Below are positions 23,670 to 33,905 of a DNA stretch of 64,000 nucleotides, piece after piece. The DNA lies in NCBI GenBank assembly GCA_022539475.1, contig VCMS01000084.1, forward strand, positions 147,050 through 211,049, in the 5' to 3' direction. This DNA comes from Gracilaria domingensis. Its lineage: Eukaryota; Rhodophyta; Florideophyceae; Gracilariales; Gracilariaceae. The position numbers and the translations under genes are program-made. Each line of letters opens with the position of its first letter. Position 1 is the stretch's first letter. The notes beneath the pieces were generated by a model. The model made no database searches. It was not told the DNA's origin and was given only the letters and a program-made list of their open reading frames with translations.

Positions 23670-24409
23670 TGTAGTGCAATGCCTGCAAGCAGGAAAACAC
23701 CACGAAGACGTTCGAAATCTTCCTCTACAGAGAGCAACCCAGAGAACAGAGCCTCTCTGGAATGGCACGAAAAGCCGGGTGTAAGACCGGGGCCAAACCG
23801 TCACGACGGGGCGATGAGAGTGGAGCGGAGAAAGGTGACTCGCACACGAATGTAGTAGCCTCGAAAGAGGGACGAAACCACAGAGTGGGGAAAGAGAAAG
23901 AGAGGAAAAGAGACAGAAAGAAGAGAGGTACGGCGTATCGCCGGGGTATTCCCTATACAGGGTCAAAGAAGAAAATAGATGGGTATAATCCTCTTAAAGT
24001 TGAATTCTGTGGGGACGCAGGGTGGATAGCCGCACCGTTACAACGGGGATTCCCTCCGACAAGAAGTTGTGCACCGCCGAGGGCGAGAGTGGCTAGAGCC
24101 AAGATCCGTGAGCTAAGATCACCCTGTTTGGAGCACTTTACTGGTGCGACGGCGGCGACGCCGTCGCACTAAGTAGCGTCCTCACGAAAATTAATAAACA
24201 GTATTAACTAAACCTCCCTCTAATTGTGGCAACCGCCCACGTGTAGTGGCCAACCTCCCTTCAGCGCCACCGTGTCCCACGTGTTCGAAGCATCTCAATA
24301 GCAACCACTAGTAACTTCTAGTCATATACTGGTGTGTACCAGGCAAACCCGTAAACGGGAAATATGACTAAGTCCAGTCAGAATCCTCATAAATGAGCGT
24401 TGCACTACA
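23670..24409 (-). repeat. 5' LTR of gypsy A (740 bp)
   Basis: It is the homologue of 12802-13539, with the same termini and the same internal hairpin (24144-24169). The target duplication tttat follows at 24410-24414. Confidence 0.9.
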
Positions 24410-24442
24410 TTTATAATGTAATTTGACTATTAAGAGTGTTTT

Positions 24443-25129
24443 CTAAGTGAACTTCTTGCTCAGAAGCTTCTTTTGCTTTAAGTGCGCTTGGCTGCTATAA
24501 TGCACTTTTAAGTCGTGTGCTTCGCTGAACTTCCTGTCACAAATCTTACAAAACATGTACCTTTTCTGATATTCAGCGCGGCGGGCAACTCGGTGATGCG
24601 CGCCTCCTCTCAGATGAATTTTCAAATGACGTTGGCTGCCGAGGCTCTTGTCACACGTTTTACACCTAAAAAGTTTTGATTTTTTGTGTTTCTGAGAACG
24701 GCACCTCTGAGCCTGGGTTACGACACGTGCAATACGTATAGCACGTTGCTTGGTGAGTGGTGTGGGTACGCCAGAAATGTTCTCCGCGGAAGGATGTCGG
24801 TTAGCAATGGCTCCAGCAAGGCTGTTGTCAGGGCCTGGCTGTGCCTCCAGAGTATCTCCTCGGTCCATGTCCAGGGGCACTACTGGTTTATTTGTTGTCT
24901 TTGCCGTCTGTGTAGTCGTTGTGATTCGTTTTCCCGAACGTATAGTGATCCTGGTAGTAATTGTGAGAGTAGAACTGGCGTTTCCGTTTTCTTTTCCTCC
25001 GTTTGCTTGCCTCAGTCGCTTGGGTTCCGGTGTGCTTTCTGTTTCCAGATCTAAAACTGAGCACGAGGTGTGCCTTCTGTTAGTGGTAGACACTGAATGT
25101 AAGTAAATGGTAAGTTGTGTTACACTCAA
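24443..25129 (-). CDS. two-finger C2H2 zinc-finger ORF inside copia B leader
   Basis: 228 codons, uninterrupted. The N-terminal 150 residues are Thr/Arg/Pro-rich and probably disordered. The C-terminus has two C2H2 fingers: FRCKTCDKSLGSQRHLKIH with a following His, and MFCKICDRKFSEAHDLKVHY with a second His in the tail (SSQAHLKQ). The protein ends in a basic KKLLSKKFT. The ORF lies between the copia B 5' LTR and the gypsy A insertion, and thus upstream of gag in the same orientation once gypsy A is removed. It is the only long unbroken ORF of this element. It could be an element-encoded nucleic-acid-binding protein, or a captured or pre-existing host gene. The zinc-finger call is sure; its origin is not. 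Confidence 0.72.
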   Translation of the reverse strand: MSVTQLTIYLHSVSTTNRRHTSCSVLDLETESTPEPKRLRQANGGKENGNASSTLTITTRITIRSGKRITTTTQTAKTTNKPVVPLDMDRGDTLEAQPGPDNSLAGAIANRHPSAENISGVPTPLTKQRAIRIARVVTQAQRCRSQKHKKSKLFRCKTCDKSLGSQRHLKIHLRGGAHHRVARRAEYQKRYMFCKICDRKFSEAHDLKVHYSSQAHLKQKKLLSKKFT

Positions 25130-25404
25130 AGTCTTAAAGTCGATATTGAAACGCGCTTTTATTAGAGCTAGTTGGCCAACTTAACGAAGTTGTAGCGTAG
25201 CACCCTTTGTTAAATATCCAACGGAAAAGTAACAAAAGATGTTAGAGGCCACTCAGCACTATTCAGGTTCCAAGTTATCACGTAGTTGCAGTTGATAGCC
25301 GCCAGTTTGTTTCTTTGTTGATATTTTCGGCAAATTTGAAATCGCGTGCAGTGTTGAAAGATTGGTTGATGTTGCAGAGCGATAGCTGGTTCTTTAGTGG
25401 CGAA

Positions 25405-25648
25405 TGTAGTGCAGCTTATAAAGAAGTTGAAGAAGTGGCTATTTTTCTGTTTACTGACTGTCTACTTTGTCACAGGATGCTAAGCGCTGAGTTTTGCGCT
25501 TTTTATACTGCCTACTTCTACGTTACCTCTCCTAAGTAAGGTTCATTCATTACCTCTCCCAACCCGTATTATTTCTCGGCGTCTTTGCATTCGAGCATAA
25601 TGCAATTCAGCTTCGTTGCATTACTCAGCATTCTTCGTAACTTTCACA
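25405..25648 (-). repeat. 5' LTR of copia B (244 bp)
   Basis: On minus it begins TGTGAAAGTTACGAAG and ends GCTGCACTACA. It has the same length and the same TATA position as 7493-7736, with point differences throughout. No clear tRNA primer site is visible beside it (minus strand continues ttcgccactaaagaacc). Confidence 0.72.
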
Positions 25649-27279
25649 GAATGCGCCACGACATGCTCGTATTTGGAACGCGCGTGCCGAATGAAAAAAA
25701 ATGACGATGACAAATCATTAGAGCATTCGCACGTCGAGGGTTCAAAAGAATCAACCAAAAGGCTTTGATTCTGAAAAACGCAGAGCGGGATTTTTTTTGG
25801 TTTGGACTTGAACCAAAATTCGAGCAAAACCAAATTTTCGAACTAATCTGGCCCAGTTGGCTGTGAAAATTGGTTTGGTTCTGTGCCCAGATCTGGGCCT
25901 ACATCCGCGGTAGAAGAGACCGCGTTTTGATTCTTGTTCATTTATCCCACAAGAGAGGCCTTAATAGCGCCTTCCGTCGGACGACAGCAGATTTGGAACG
26001 CATGCTTTTGCACGCTCGGGAGAACTGCCGCTGTCTGAGTGTGTTTAATGAAAATATGCATGATGTACGCAATTGGCGGTTCTCGCCCAGGAGGATCCTC
26101 ACAAGAACGACCAAAGAGGCTAAAATTAGTTGTGCTTTGCACGCTTGTGAGCTGTGTTTTAAGTGAATCACTTAGTGATTTTAATCTGAATCAGAAATCT
26201 GTAACAGATAATCTCAGATTTTCTGTTTAAACACTGATTGAACCCGCAAAGCACCATTTTGCACGCCCGCGCATTGCTGCACCAACAGCACTTTTCCTTG
26301 TCAATGTAAGCTTGTCAAGTTAGTACAAAGTTTGTAGTACAAGTTGTAATTTTAAATTACAGCTAACTCTGGACGTCATTTTGGTGGCAAACGACGCGGG
26401 TGTTTACAGACCCTTACACTTGCCTCTCGTAGCAGAAAGAAAGTCACGGTAGAACAACCAGCCACTCAAAAGAGACCAACGTGGGTCCAGAATCCACCAA
26501 AGAAATAAACGTAGTATGCCCAGGGGAAGATCCCAGGGCAAAGAAAGGAAAAGGACAAACTAGTGGTTGGACAACCACCAGTCAAGAGAAAACGAACAAC
26601 GGACAACAACAAACTGCACGCGAATTCTGCAGCCAAACTTATCTCTGCGCGTCCAGAGACAAGCGTATAGACTTCCTACGAGACGTCCCAAGGAGAGTTA
26701 CTAACTGAAGATAAGTCTTCACTCTATGCCCAAGCTAGTCTCTCGCAGAAGACGTGACGCGGCGCTCAACTAAAATCCCAACGGACAGCTTCCCGTCCAG
26801 CAACTAGGTCCGTGTAGCACCAGGTCTCTCGACCGACACCGTTATCCGAGCTGAAGCTCCGGTGGGGCTCACTGACGACAAAGAAGCCTTTGGTACACGC
26901 CACCCGATTCCCGTCCACGCCTAAGGCGCTTCGACCGGTACTGGGATTAAGATGAGAAGAGCAGTGCTCGCACGAAACGCGCAAACACAAAAGATGTTAG
27001 AAAGGCACAGAGGCCTAAACGCAGTAATAACTTACTTAGATGCACTGCCCAAAGGTATTGGGTAAGGTTGATAGAATAATAAAAGGTGATGCACGCAATG
27101 TTGTCTTGGGTCGAGACACCGTCTGGCGTCTTGATGACCCTTTATATAGAGTTCTGAACCCTTCTAATAGGTTCAGAAATGCAATAACGCACTATAGTTA
27201 CTATATTAACGCAGTGCTACTCCTACATGTAGAATAGTAGGCACCACCTGAGTGCAGAGAGCGCCCATTGGCTGATTTA
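25649..27279. other. region without recognised genes
   Basis: Only short ORFs occur, such as 25870-26166 and 26481-26708 on plus, none with family resemblance. A string ttttggtggcaaacgacgcg near 26380-26400 looks like the junction of an LTR end with a tRNA-complementary site, but I found no partner LTR. Confidence 0.45.
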
Positions 27280-27316
27280 GCACACGTGGAGTTGCGTCGA
27301 AGCAATCCACGTGTGC
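27280..27316. repeat. inverted repeat, 11-bp perfect arms with CACGTG
   Basis: GCACACGTGGA at 27280-27290 pairs perfectly with TCCACGTGTGC at 27306-27316. Inside, TTGC/GCAA (27292-27295, 27302-27305) extends the stem. Weaker complementarity continues outward to about 27256 and 27343. No ORF spans it. Confidence 0.8.
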
Positions 27317-27437
27317 CAAGTCACGTTGGGCATTCTGCTGTACGAACAGGTATGCAAAGCCAATGCATAATTACAATGTAGAATAACGCATAAAGCGACA
27401 TCAATGCAGATCACAGCAGTCCCACTTCACACTAACT

Positions 27438-27506
27438 ACGTGTCCACGATATTTCGTACCGAGAAAGCAAGACTTGTTTTCTTTGTACGAAATATCGTGG
27501 ACACGT
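27438..27506. repeat. 69-nt fold-back element with 22-bp perfect arms
   Basis: The arms 27438-27459 and 27485-27506 are exactly complementary over 22 bases (they begin ACGTGTCCACG and end CGTGGACACGT). The intervening 25 bases are themselves nearly self-complementary (gagaaagcaag against ttgttttctt), so the whole folds into one long stem with few mismatches. It could be a fold-back transposon remnant or a small-RNA precursor. Confidence 0.85.
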
Positions 27507-28929
27507 GGAAAGTTGATGGGCAACTCGCAGTGGCCGCCGGTCACGGGAGAACGCGGAGGCGCATTGCTCTTACCGTGGATCAGCTGAGAAATGCGGGAAA
27601 TTTTAAAAGAACACATATGTAAAGGAATTTTTACCAAAATGACGGTTTGTAAGAGTATAAAAACCTAACTGACAGGTTCAATAGTAAAATGACATAAGGT
27701 AAGGTAGATAAAACTTTCGTAAGGTTTTCTCACGTGAGAAGCATAACACCAGCACGTAACTTTATCGTTGCGGCCTTATTTGTCAAGGATATGTATCTCA
27801 GTACTCCGTGAATCTTGTATTGTTCTTCAACACATCACACAACATATCGTGATGTGTGTTATGTTATCCTTGATGACTAATTTCAACTTCTTGAGACTAA
27901 AAGAAAATGACAAAGTTTTTATTGCGACTCTAAGCTCAGGGTAGAATTTGTCTATGAGAGTAATTTGTACGTGAAATGTAACAAATTGACAATGTGGAGT
28001 AAAAGATATTTGAACTCTCATCTCGTTGACTTCAAAGAAAAACTGCAACTTCTGTGTTTTAAATATGGTTCATTTTCAGAGGTCAAACTGTTGCGTTCAT
28101 GAAAGAAGCACAATAAGGTAACAAGTAAATTAGATATCTTAGATGGACCTTAATTCTAACCCAGAAGCTCGGGTCTCAAAACTGTGATGTTATCAAAGTT
28201 ATCATCACAACTTAGCATGATAACTCTGATGTTCTCATGGGATAACTTTGTAGTTATCATTAAAATAATTCTGAGGGAATTGTCGTGGGAGTTCTTCTTT
28301 TGGACCGCTTGTGTACTGTGCACCGTTTGATTTTTCCTCACAACAATGCTTTTCTCTGAATTGTTGTAAGTTATATATATAAAACAACTTACTCGAAATG
28401 AAGTTCAACTCTTCACTTATATGCATGCCACACAGGAGATGTTTTATTTTTAAATGCTTTTAGTTTCGGCATTTCCCGCGTTTCCCAGCGCGTACCATAA
28501 GTACATGTACCTTTGTACGGGTTCGTCGAGGAGAACTTCGTCGTCCGATCATTCGCTTCCATCGCTTTCTCGCCTTTCACGGTGCCCACCGACAGCTCGC
28601 GGAAGGAGAGATAGTCAGCCCTTTGAACATCGATGGCCGCCCACAAGCTTGCCTTGTGCTCCCCGTTCCTTCGCTCGTCTGCCCACCATCGTAAACGACG
28701 GCGCGGAACGCATGCGGTACCACACTCTTGCTTACCCAATTCACTCCCTCTGACAGGGTCTGTCCCTGCGACAGAGTACCTGGTCCATCCCGCACGTCGA
28801 TGTGAAACGGCAAACGACGGGATGGATTCATCGATGAGGAACGAGTGCAGATTGTCACCATACTAAGCGGAGCGTTTCTGGTGGCTCAGTTGATGGCGAA
28901 ATTCGCAAAATTCTCTGCCAACACCGATA
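27507..28929. other. AT-rich region without recognised genes
   Basis: ORFs are short and show no family resemblance. Local palindromes (tgtgatg/catcaca near 28180-28207; gtaagtt/aacttac near 28366-28393 around a tatatata core) are present. Confidence 0.5.
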
Positions 28930-29514
28930 TTATATGACGCGCTTCGGACCGCAAAGCATGCTGTTGGCGGCATGCGTGCATCCGGCGCGATCGAGCGCCT
29001 TGATGCAAATGTACGTGCTGGTAAGCTCGAGATGAGAGGCGCGGGAGCACGACATGGCGTCGAAGCGACCGCACACGAAGAGCGAAGCTGGTAGCGGAAC
29101 AAGAAGCGGAGGCGGTTGCTTTGCACCTTCATCTGTAACATTACTAACATGATTCACAGATGTGGTCCTCCGAGTCGGCGTTTACACATTGTGGAACTCC
29201 TCGCAAAGTCGTGCCCTGCTGCCAATCACCACGTTCGCCGTCCACTCACCGCACGTCTCCGGCACGATGTGACGCGAAAAGTCCATTTCGTTGGTCTGCG
29301 GTGTCTTCTCAATAGACACGATTCGTGGCGCGCGCTGGACAATGTCAAGCACGGCGTCGCCCTCACTATCGAATTCCAACAGACGCATCCGTCTTTGTCT
29401 GGGCCTGAGCAGCATCTCGCGTCTATTCAGCGGGAAAGTGGTGGTGTAACCCGCTTCCAGCAGCTCGGACAGATTGAAGCGGCCGCGATAATCTGCTGAG
29501 TCTGTGTACTTCAA
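28930..29514 (-). other. unrecognised open frame with one stop
   Basis: One minus frame from 29514 to 28930 is broken once, by TAG at 29182-29184. The first 110 residues are hydrophilic and charged (NLSELLEAGYTTTF, MRLLEFDSEGDAVLDIVQ); the second part is Ser/Cys/Leu-rich. I recognise no domain and cannot say whether it was ever a gene. Confidence 0.25.
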
Positions 29515-29910
29515 CTTGAACCGCTTGTTGTAACAGGCCCTAAGCGGGCTGTTTGCCTGCCGCTTTCAAGCGTTCGCCCACCGGCGTAGATCGAAGACAT
29601 GAATGCACCAGACGATTAAAATTAAACAAACTAGCATTTCTTACACTGTCAGGGATGCGAATGTTCTTTCTGTGCTGTCAACTAGGCACACGTTGTCAAC
29701 GCACACAAGTCTCGGACACCAAGCGAACAAGCAAACTTACACCTATGTCGAACATCCTCTTGGTGTAAAGTTAGTCCGCATACAATTCGTCGTGGGTGAA
29801 AGCTGCACGATTAAACTAGGGACCAGCTACCCCTCTCTACTTTACTTGTTGTCCGTCTTCCCCCTCTTCGTCGTCGCACTCGCGACGACGAGAGGCGTTT
29901 TTGTGAGCTC

Positions 29911-29947
29911 CGCACACGTGTGGTGCAGTGTGCACCACACGTGTGCG
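29911..29947. repeat. perfect 17-bp palindrome with 3-base loop
   Basis: CGCACACGTGTGGTGCA (29911-29927) and its exact complement (29931-29947) are separated by gtg. It contains two CACGTG cores. It sits in a GC-rich stretch without convincing genes. Confidence 0.9.
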
Positions 29948-30710
29948 ACACGCTCCCCCGCCTAGCGCGTGCCACAGTGGCACGGGCCGCGCGTGGTGTG
30001 ACCGTTTTGCTTCCAGCGGACGGCGCGCTGCGCAGGAAAACCGACAGTAACCAACACAGCAGCGCCGTCCACCGCCTGCAACAGAGCCATATGTTATTCG
30101 ATGGCAAGCCCTGCGCGCTCGTTTCTCCTTGTCCCTTGCACACGGGACCCGTTGCCGCCATAGTTTTCCTTCCGCCTTGCGTTCGGCGCCTCCTTCAGCG
30201 CTGCCGCGCCCACTATCAAGCGGCGCCTGCTGCTGCTTCTTTAGGTTCGCCTCTACCGTCGCGTCCGCTTCTGCCCCTCTTCCAGCGCCGCTGCGCTCCA
30301 GTTCACACCGCGCCAGCTAGTGCGCCTATGCCGTTCGCGCCCCGCTCTCAACGTCGCCAGTCCCAGTTTCAAACCGGCCGTGCTTCTGCGCTACAAAGTA
30401 CGTTTCTGCGCCGGTAGACCCGCTCTGCTACTACGGCCGACGCCGCTCTTTCCAGGCACCATCGCTACTGCTCTTGCGGCTACTTCTGCCGCGTCTGTCG
30501 AACATCACTACACCCAGCATTCGTGGACTCTGCTGCTGCGCTCCCTCCGCCCCTGCTCAGGGGTAACTCCGGTGATCGGCTTACCAGCCTTGCCAGCGCA
30601 ACTGCGTCGGAGGTTGAGCACCAGAGTATCGATGACCACGGCTCTGCACTTTGGCTGTGTGTTGAGGGACAACGTAGGCTGTCAGTATCAGGCGGTATCC
30701 CGCAAGTACT
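29948..30710. other. GC-rich stretch, no recognised gene
   Basis: Overlapping ORFs exist on both strands (for example 29920-30417 plus and 30480-31022 minus), all Arg/Ala/Ser-rich and typical of GC-rich non-coding sequence. Confidence 0.5.
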
Positions 30711-31990
30711 TTGGAGATGGCCAACCGCAATGATTCTCCAGCGCGACTGCAACATAGACGCAGCCGGAAGAGGTCTGCCGGAAGTCCGTCCAACCGTGGT
30801 TCCCGGCCAGCCCGGGACTTGCTCTCGCACCATCATATTTCTTCTCGTTCTCGAGCTTTGCACCACACCGAGTCCGTCGAAGCGGGAGTGACTCAAATTG
30901 CGGTGCCGGTAACCTCTCCGGAAGAAAATGGGGATGTCGCCGCAGCGATTTCGGCAGCCACGATGACGCCTCCTGCTGTGCATTCGGATACCGACGACGA
31001 AATCTCCATGACGCGCGTTCATCGTTCACGTGGTTTTCATCAAAGAGGCTCGCGGCGCCGGGACCCCTCGTTTACCGTCCAAGACGAGATTATCGACCTC
31101 GTCTCGCCTTCTAAGTCCTCGGCGAGCGACGTTACAGAGTTCGAACTCTCCTTTGAGGATGCCCTGGAAGGGCGAGAGGTGCCGGAGTCCCAGCATGTGG
31201 TCGCTCACTGACGGCTCGAGTGCATCCTATTAAGTAGCGGGTCACGCCTTGGCAGCCTAGAGTTCTAGGAAGGGAGGCTGTATGGGTCTGCCCGTCGCAA
31301 TGGAGGCCCCGAACATTTCTCCCCCATTCATGGCAGTTCGTTCAACATGGAACCTCTTACGAATAACCGTCCCGTCATGTCCATCGGCCATGCCACCGAG
31401 AAGAATAAGAAGTTCGACTTGTCTAAAGTCAACACGGACGTGGACGTCTTCGCCGTCCCTAGCCGTAGGCTCCGCAGGTGCACCCACAACACCGGGCTTG
31501 CTTCCCGTGCTGTAGGCATCGCCCGCCTCTTCCCCGGGTGCAGGTTGGAGATCGGAAGGCCGGGTTCAAGAGCCCCGACTTCCGCGTCTAGTGACTACCT
31601 CGTCCGTCGGGCCCGTCGCCTTTTCCTTACCTCAGACGGCGGTCGTAATTGCATTGTGACTCCTCTCGCGAACGTTCCTGATCGCTTGGCCGGCAGTTCG
31701 GCTGCCAGACATTTCCTCGAGCAACTCTCGCCGTCGTCCGTAGCTTTCCACAACGTATCCTCAGCCACTCGCTTCGTGGAGAACCTTGGTCTTGGCCTCT
31801 CTCTGCGCAAGGTCCGAGCGAGGCTTAGAAATTTCGATGCAAAAGCCCACGTCTATGGCCGCGATCTCTTCCTGATCGTTCGCCTTGCGAAGGGAGATAA
31901 AGTGGACCACGTCATCGGCATCGACTCGTAGAGGCGACTCATCCTCGATGGAGTGGAAGAGTGCCCTCTGCGGCTCTGGGCGGGGAGCCT
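30711..31990 (+). pseudogene. Arg/Ser-rich ORF with papain-like C-terminal features, three in-frame stops
   Basis: One plus frame from 30711 passes stops at 31209 (TGA), about 31266 (TAG) and 31929 (TAG), ending near 31990. The N-terminal 165 residues are disordered and Arg/Ser-rich. The C-terminal part contains GGRNCIVTPLANV followed about 85 residues later by DHVIGIDS, then across the last stop RRLILDGVEECPL. Order and spacing resemble the minus-strand pseudogene at 4210-5865 (WSCVALNSIAG, HHVVCVDAER). It is convergent with the gypsy integrase remnant at 32283. The peptidase identity is inference from motif order. Confidence 0.5.
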
Positions 31991-32282
31991 CGCTCTCGCG
32001 GTGAGGGCGGGAATCCCGCGGTGACTGAGGTCCTCGAAGTGTTTCTTGTTTCCCGCCACTAGGGCCTCGATCGGTAGTATGCGTAAGTAGACATCCCTAA
32101 TGTGTAAACTTGTGGATACCCTTTTATGCTTCACCTTCGTCTTTCCTCACATTCCTTATCAACTCTCCTCTGCGTACCCCCGTTATTTGTCTTTATGCGA
32201 CAGAGCACATGACCTCAGGCGTGCTCCCGCTAGTGCCGGAGATCCCTTGGCGGGTGGTCCGCATTACTTTCTCTATTCGGCT

Positions 32283-33370
32283 TCAAACCTGCAAGTGAGC
32301 AGGGCGACGCCCGTATAGCACCAACCTGCGTGCATGCACCGCATTTCTTGTCACCCTTCCGTGCTGGGAGACGAGCTCGTAGCGCGGGTGTTGAGCTCTC
32401 GTCACTTTGCACGGCCCGTAAAAGAAGGACTCAAAGGCGGGCCACTTCTTGCGAGGATTCAAGGCCTGGCCGTGAGCGACTAACACTTCATCGCCCACGA
32501 CGAAAGTCTTCACCTTTTTCTTCGCTTCCCGCTGGATGAACCCGCGAGCTACCTGCATGGCGCGCTTCCCCGCTTCACCTAACAATTCCAAGGTTCTCTG
32601 TTCCGGCGTCGCATCCGAGAGCAACGCTACGGTATTGTTTGCAAGCATGCGAGGCTTGACTCCGTACATCAGCTCGAACGGCGAAGCCACCACGTCCCGG
32701 GGACGATGACCGTATCCGTACACCACCTTTGGCAGAGCTTCTTTCCAGTTCATCCAAGGCCGCATCACCATCTTCTTGATCGGCCTCTTGATCGAACCCA
32801 CCATCCGTTCGGCCCTCCTATTCGACATGGGGGCGTACGGCAACACGGGCTTCCACGCTATTCATTTCTCCATCACGTAGTCCTCGACGGCACGCGATAG
32901 AAAAGAGCTGGCGTTATGAGAGACTATCGCCGCAGGGAGACCGCACGGTCGGATGATCTCTTCCTCTACAAATTTGATAGCGGTGTCTGATACCCAGTTC
33001 TCAGCGGCCATTGCGATCGGACATCCCGTCAAGTGCTCCACGGCGATGAGTACAAAGCGCTTCTTCCCTTTGGACCGCTTGTACGGCCCACCAAAATCAA
33101 TGGAGAACCTCTCGAATAACCCCGTGACGCGGGTGCGAAGCGTCGTTCTGTATATCGGGAGGTTCTGGGCGCGCTGGCATTCGTCGCATCCTTCGACGTA
33201 GTTCTGAACGTCGTCCTACACCGACGGCCACCAGAACCTTTCGCGTATCATCTCTCTCGTAGCAGCCTCATCCCAGTGACCTATCTCGTCGTGGAACATC
33301 TGGAGGGCGTCCAGCCTTCCCGCTTGAGTGGGGATAGCCGTAAGTCCCTCAGGCTCACGCCTGAACAGTG
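32283..33370 (-). pseudogene. gypsy D integrase remnant
   Basis: The translation gives the zinc module (FHDEIGHWDEAATREMI, CDECQRAQN), then FSIDFGGPYKR with the first catalytic Asp. AIVSHNASSF follows, where His replaces the second Asp. RAERMVGSIKR carries the Glu. The C-terminal domain (VGDEVLVAHG, FESFFYGPCKV) follows. Stops interrupt the zinc module (near 33217) and the core (near 32867). The residue change alone predicts loss of strand transfer. RT and RNase H are missing between this and the gag piece upstream. Confidence 0.78.
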
Positions 33371-33783
33371 TGTTGTTCCAAAGCATGAACTACTTCGCAT
33401 TGCGACGAACGGCGACGTTGCTTGGGGAGGGCCTCGCCTTCCGCATTCATCTTCGCGGCGGCAACAACATCCTCTCCAGCGTTCTCCTGGACCAGAGCAA
33501 TGTGGTCACTTTGGTCGTTCTTTTTTAACTTCAACTCTTCTGCCGACTCGGACCTCACGTTTCCGAATCCAAAAGAATTTACTTCCCTCGGCTTTGACCA
33601 AAAAATGGCCTCAGCGTTACTAAACTTTCCACAACGAGGACACTTCGTACCCTTGTGCGGATTAGAGGGGCAGCGACTCGCACCATGGCCAGGTTTGCGA
33701 CAGTAGCTGCACGTCCTTTCACGTTCCCTGTCCGCCACCGAGGCGCTTCCCGAGTCAAACTTCTTCTTGACAATGAGCGTCAA
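33355..33783 (-). pseudogene. gag: gypsy D gag fragment with zinc knuckle
   Basis: It contains CSYCRKPGHGASRC, a canonical CX2CX4HX4C box, followed by a second Cys pair (CPRCGK) and an Asp/Glu-rich tail. It is directly followed on minus by pre-integrase sequence, so protease, RT and RNase H have been deleted. The upstream end is cut near the start of gypsy C. Confidence 0.72.
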
Positions 33784-33905
33784 CTCGGCGAACAGCCCAG
33801 CGAGCTGGTCGAATTTGCTATCAAGCTGTTGAGCAGTCCCAGAGCGGGCATCCGGACGAGAAAGAATCCGAACTTGGCCCGAACTTGGGCTGAGAGCGGT
33901 GTCAC

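Larger units (their letters stand above)
12802..24409 (-). mobile_element. Ty3/gypsy chromodomain element (gypsy A), complete but inactive
   Basis: Two LTRs (12802-13539 and 23670-24409) share TGTAGTGC...GCACTACA termini and about 90 % identity by eye over their first 130 bases. Flanks tttac (12797-12801) and tttat (24410-24414) are a 5-bp target duplication with one mismatch. In minus order it contains gag, protease, RT, RNase H, integrase, a long linker and a chromodomain, with a purine tract (aagaaggagaa on minus) beside the 3' LTR. An additional ORF on the opposite strand (13583-15529) occupies the 3' region. About ten nonsense codons and an RT active-site substitution show it is dead. 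No tRNA-complementary primer site starting TGG is seen next to the 5' LTR. Confidence 0.9.
7493..25648 (-). mobile_element. Ty1/copia element (copia B), split by gypsy A
   Basis: Two related 244-bp LTRs (25405-25648 and 7493-7736) bracket, in minus orientation, a zinc-finger ORF, gag with a CCHC knuckle, protease, integrase, RT and RNase H, then a purine tract abutting the 3' LTR. Gypsy A is inserted at 12802-24409, between the zinc-finger ORF and gag. Pol carries several stops and a D-to-G change in the RT active site, so the element is inactive. The outer flanks (gtgtg at 7488-7492, gaatg at 25649-25653) are only a weak target-duplication match. The LTRs have diverged, so this is an old insertion; two independent insertions cannot be fully excluded. 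Confidence 0.7.

Noticed and set aside
12802-24409. Repeat-induced C-to-T mutation as the cause of stops
   Set aside because: Some stops fit CAG to TAG or CGA to TGA, but others do not, and indels and a 20-bp duplication are also present; the bias cannot be shown without copies to compare.
26380-26400. LTR end plus primer-binding-like ttttggtggcaaacgacg
   Set aside because: No second LTR, gag or pol could be found around it; too little to call an element.
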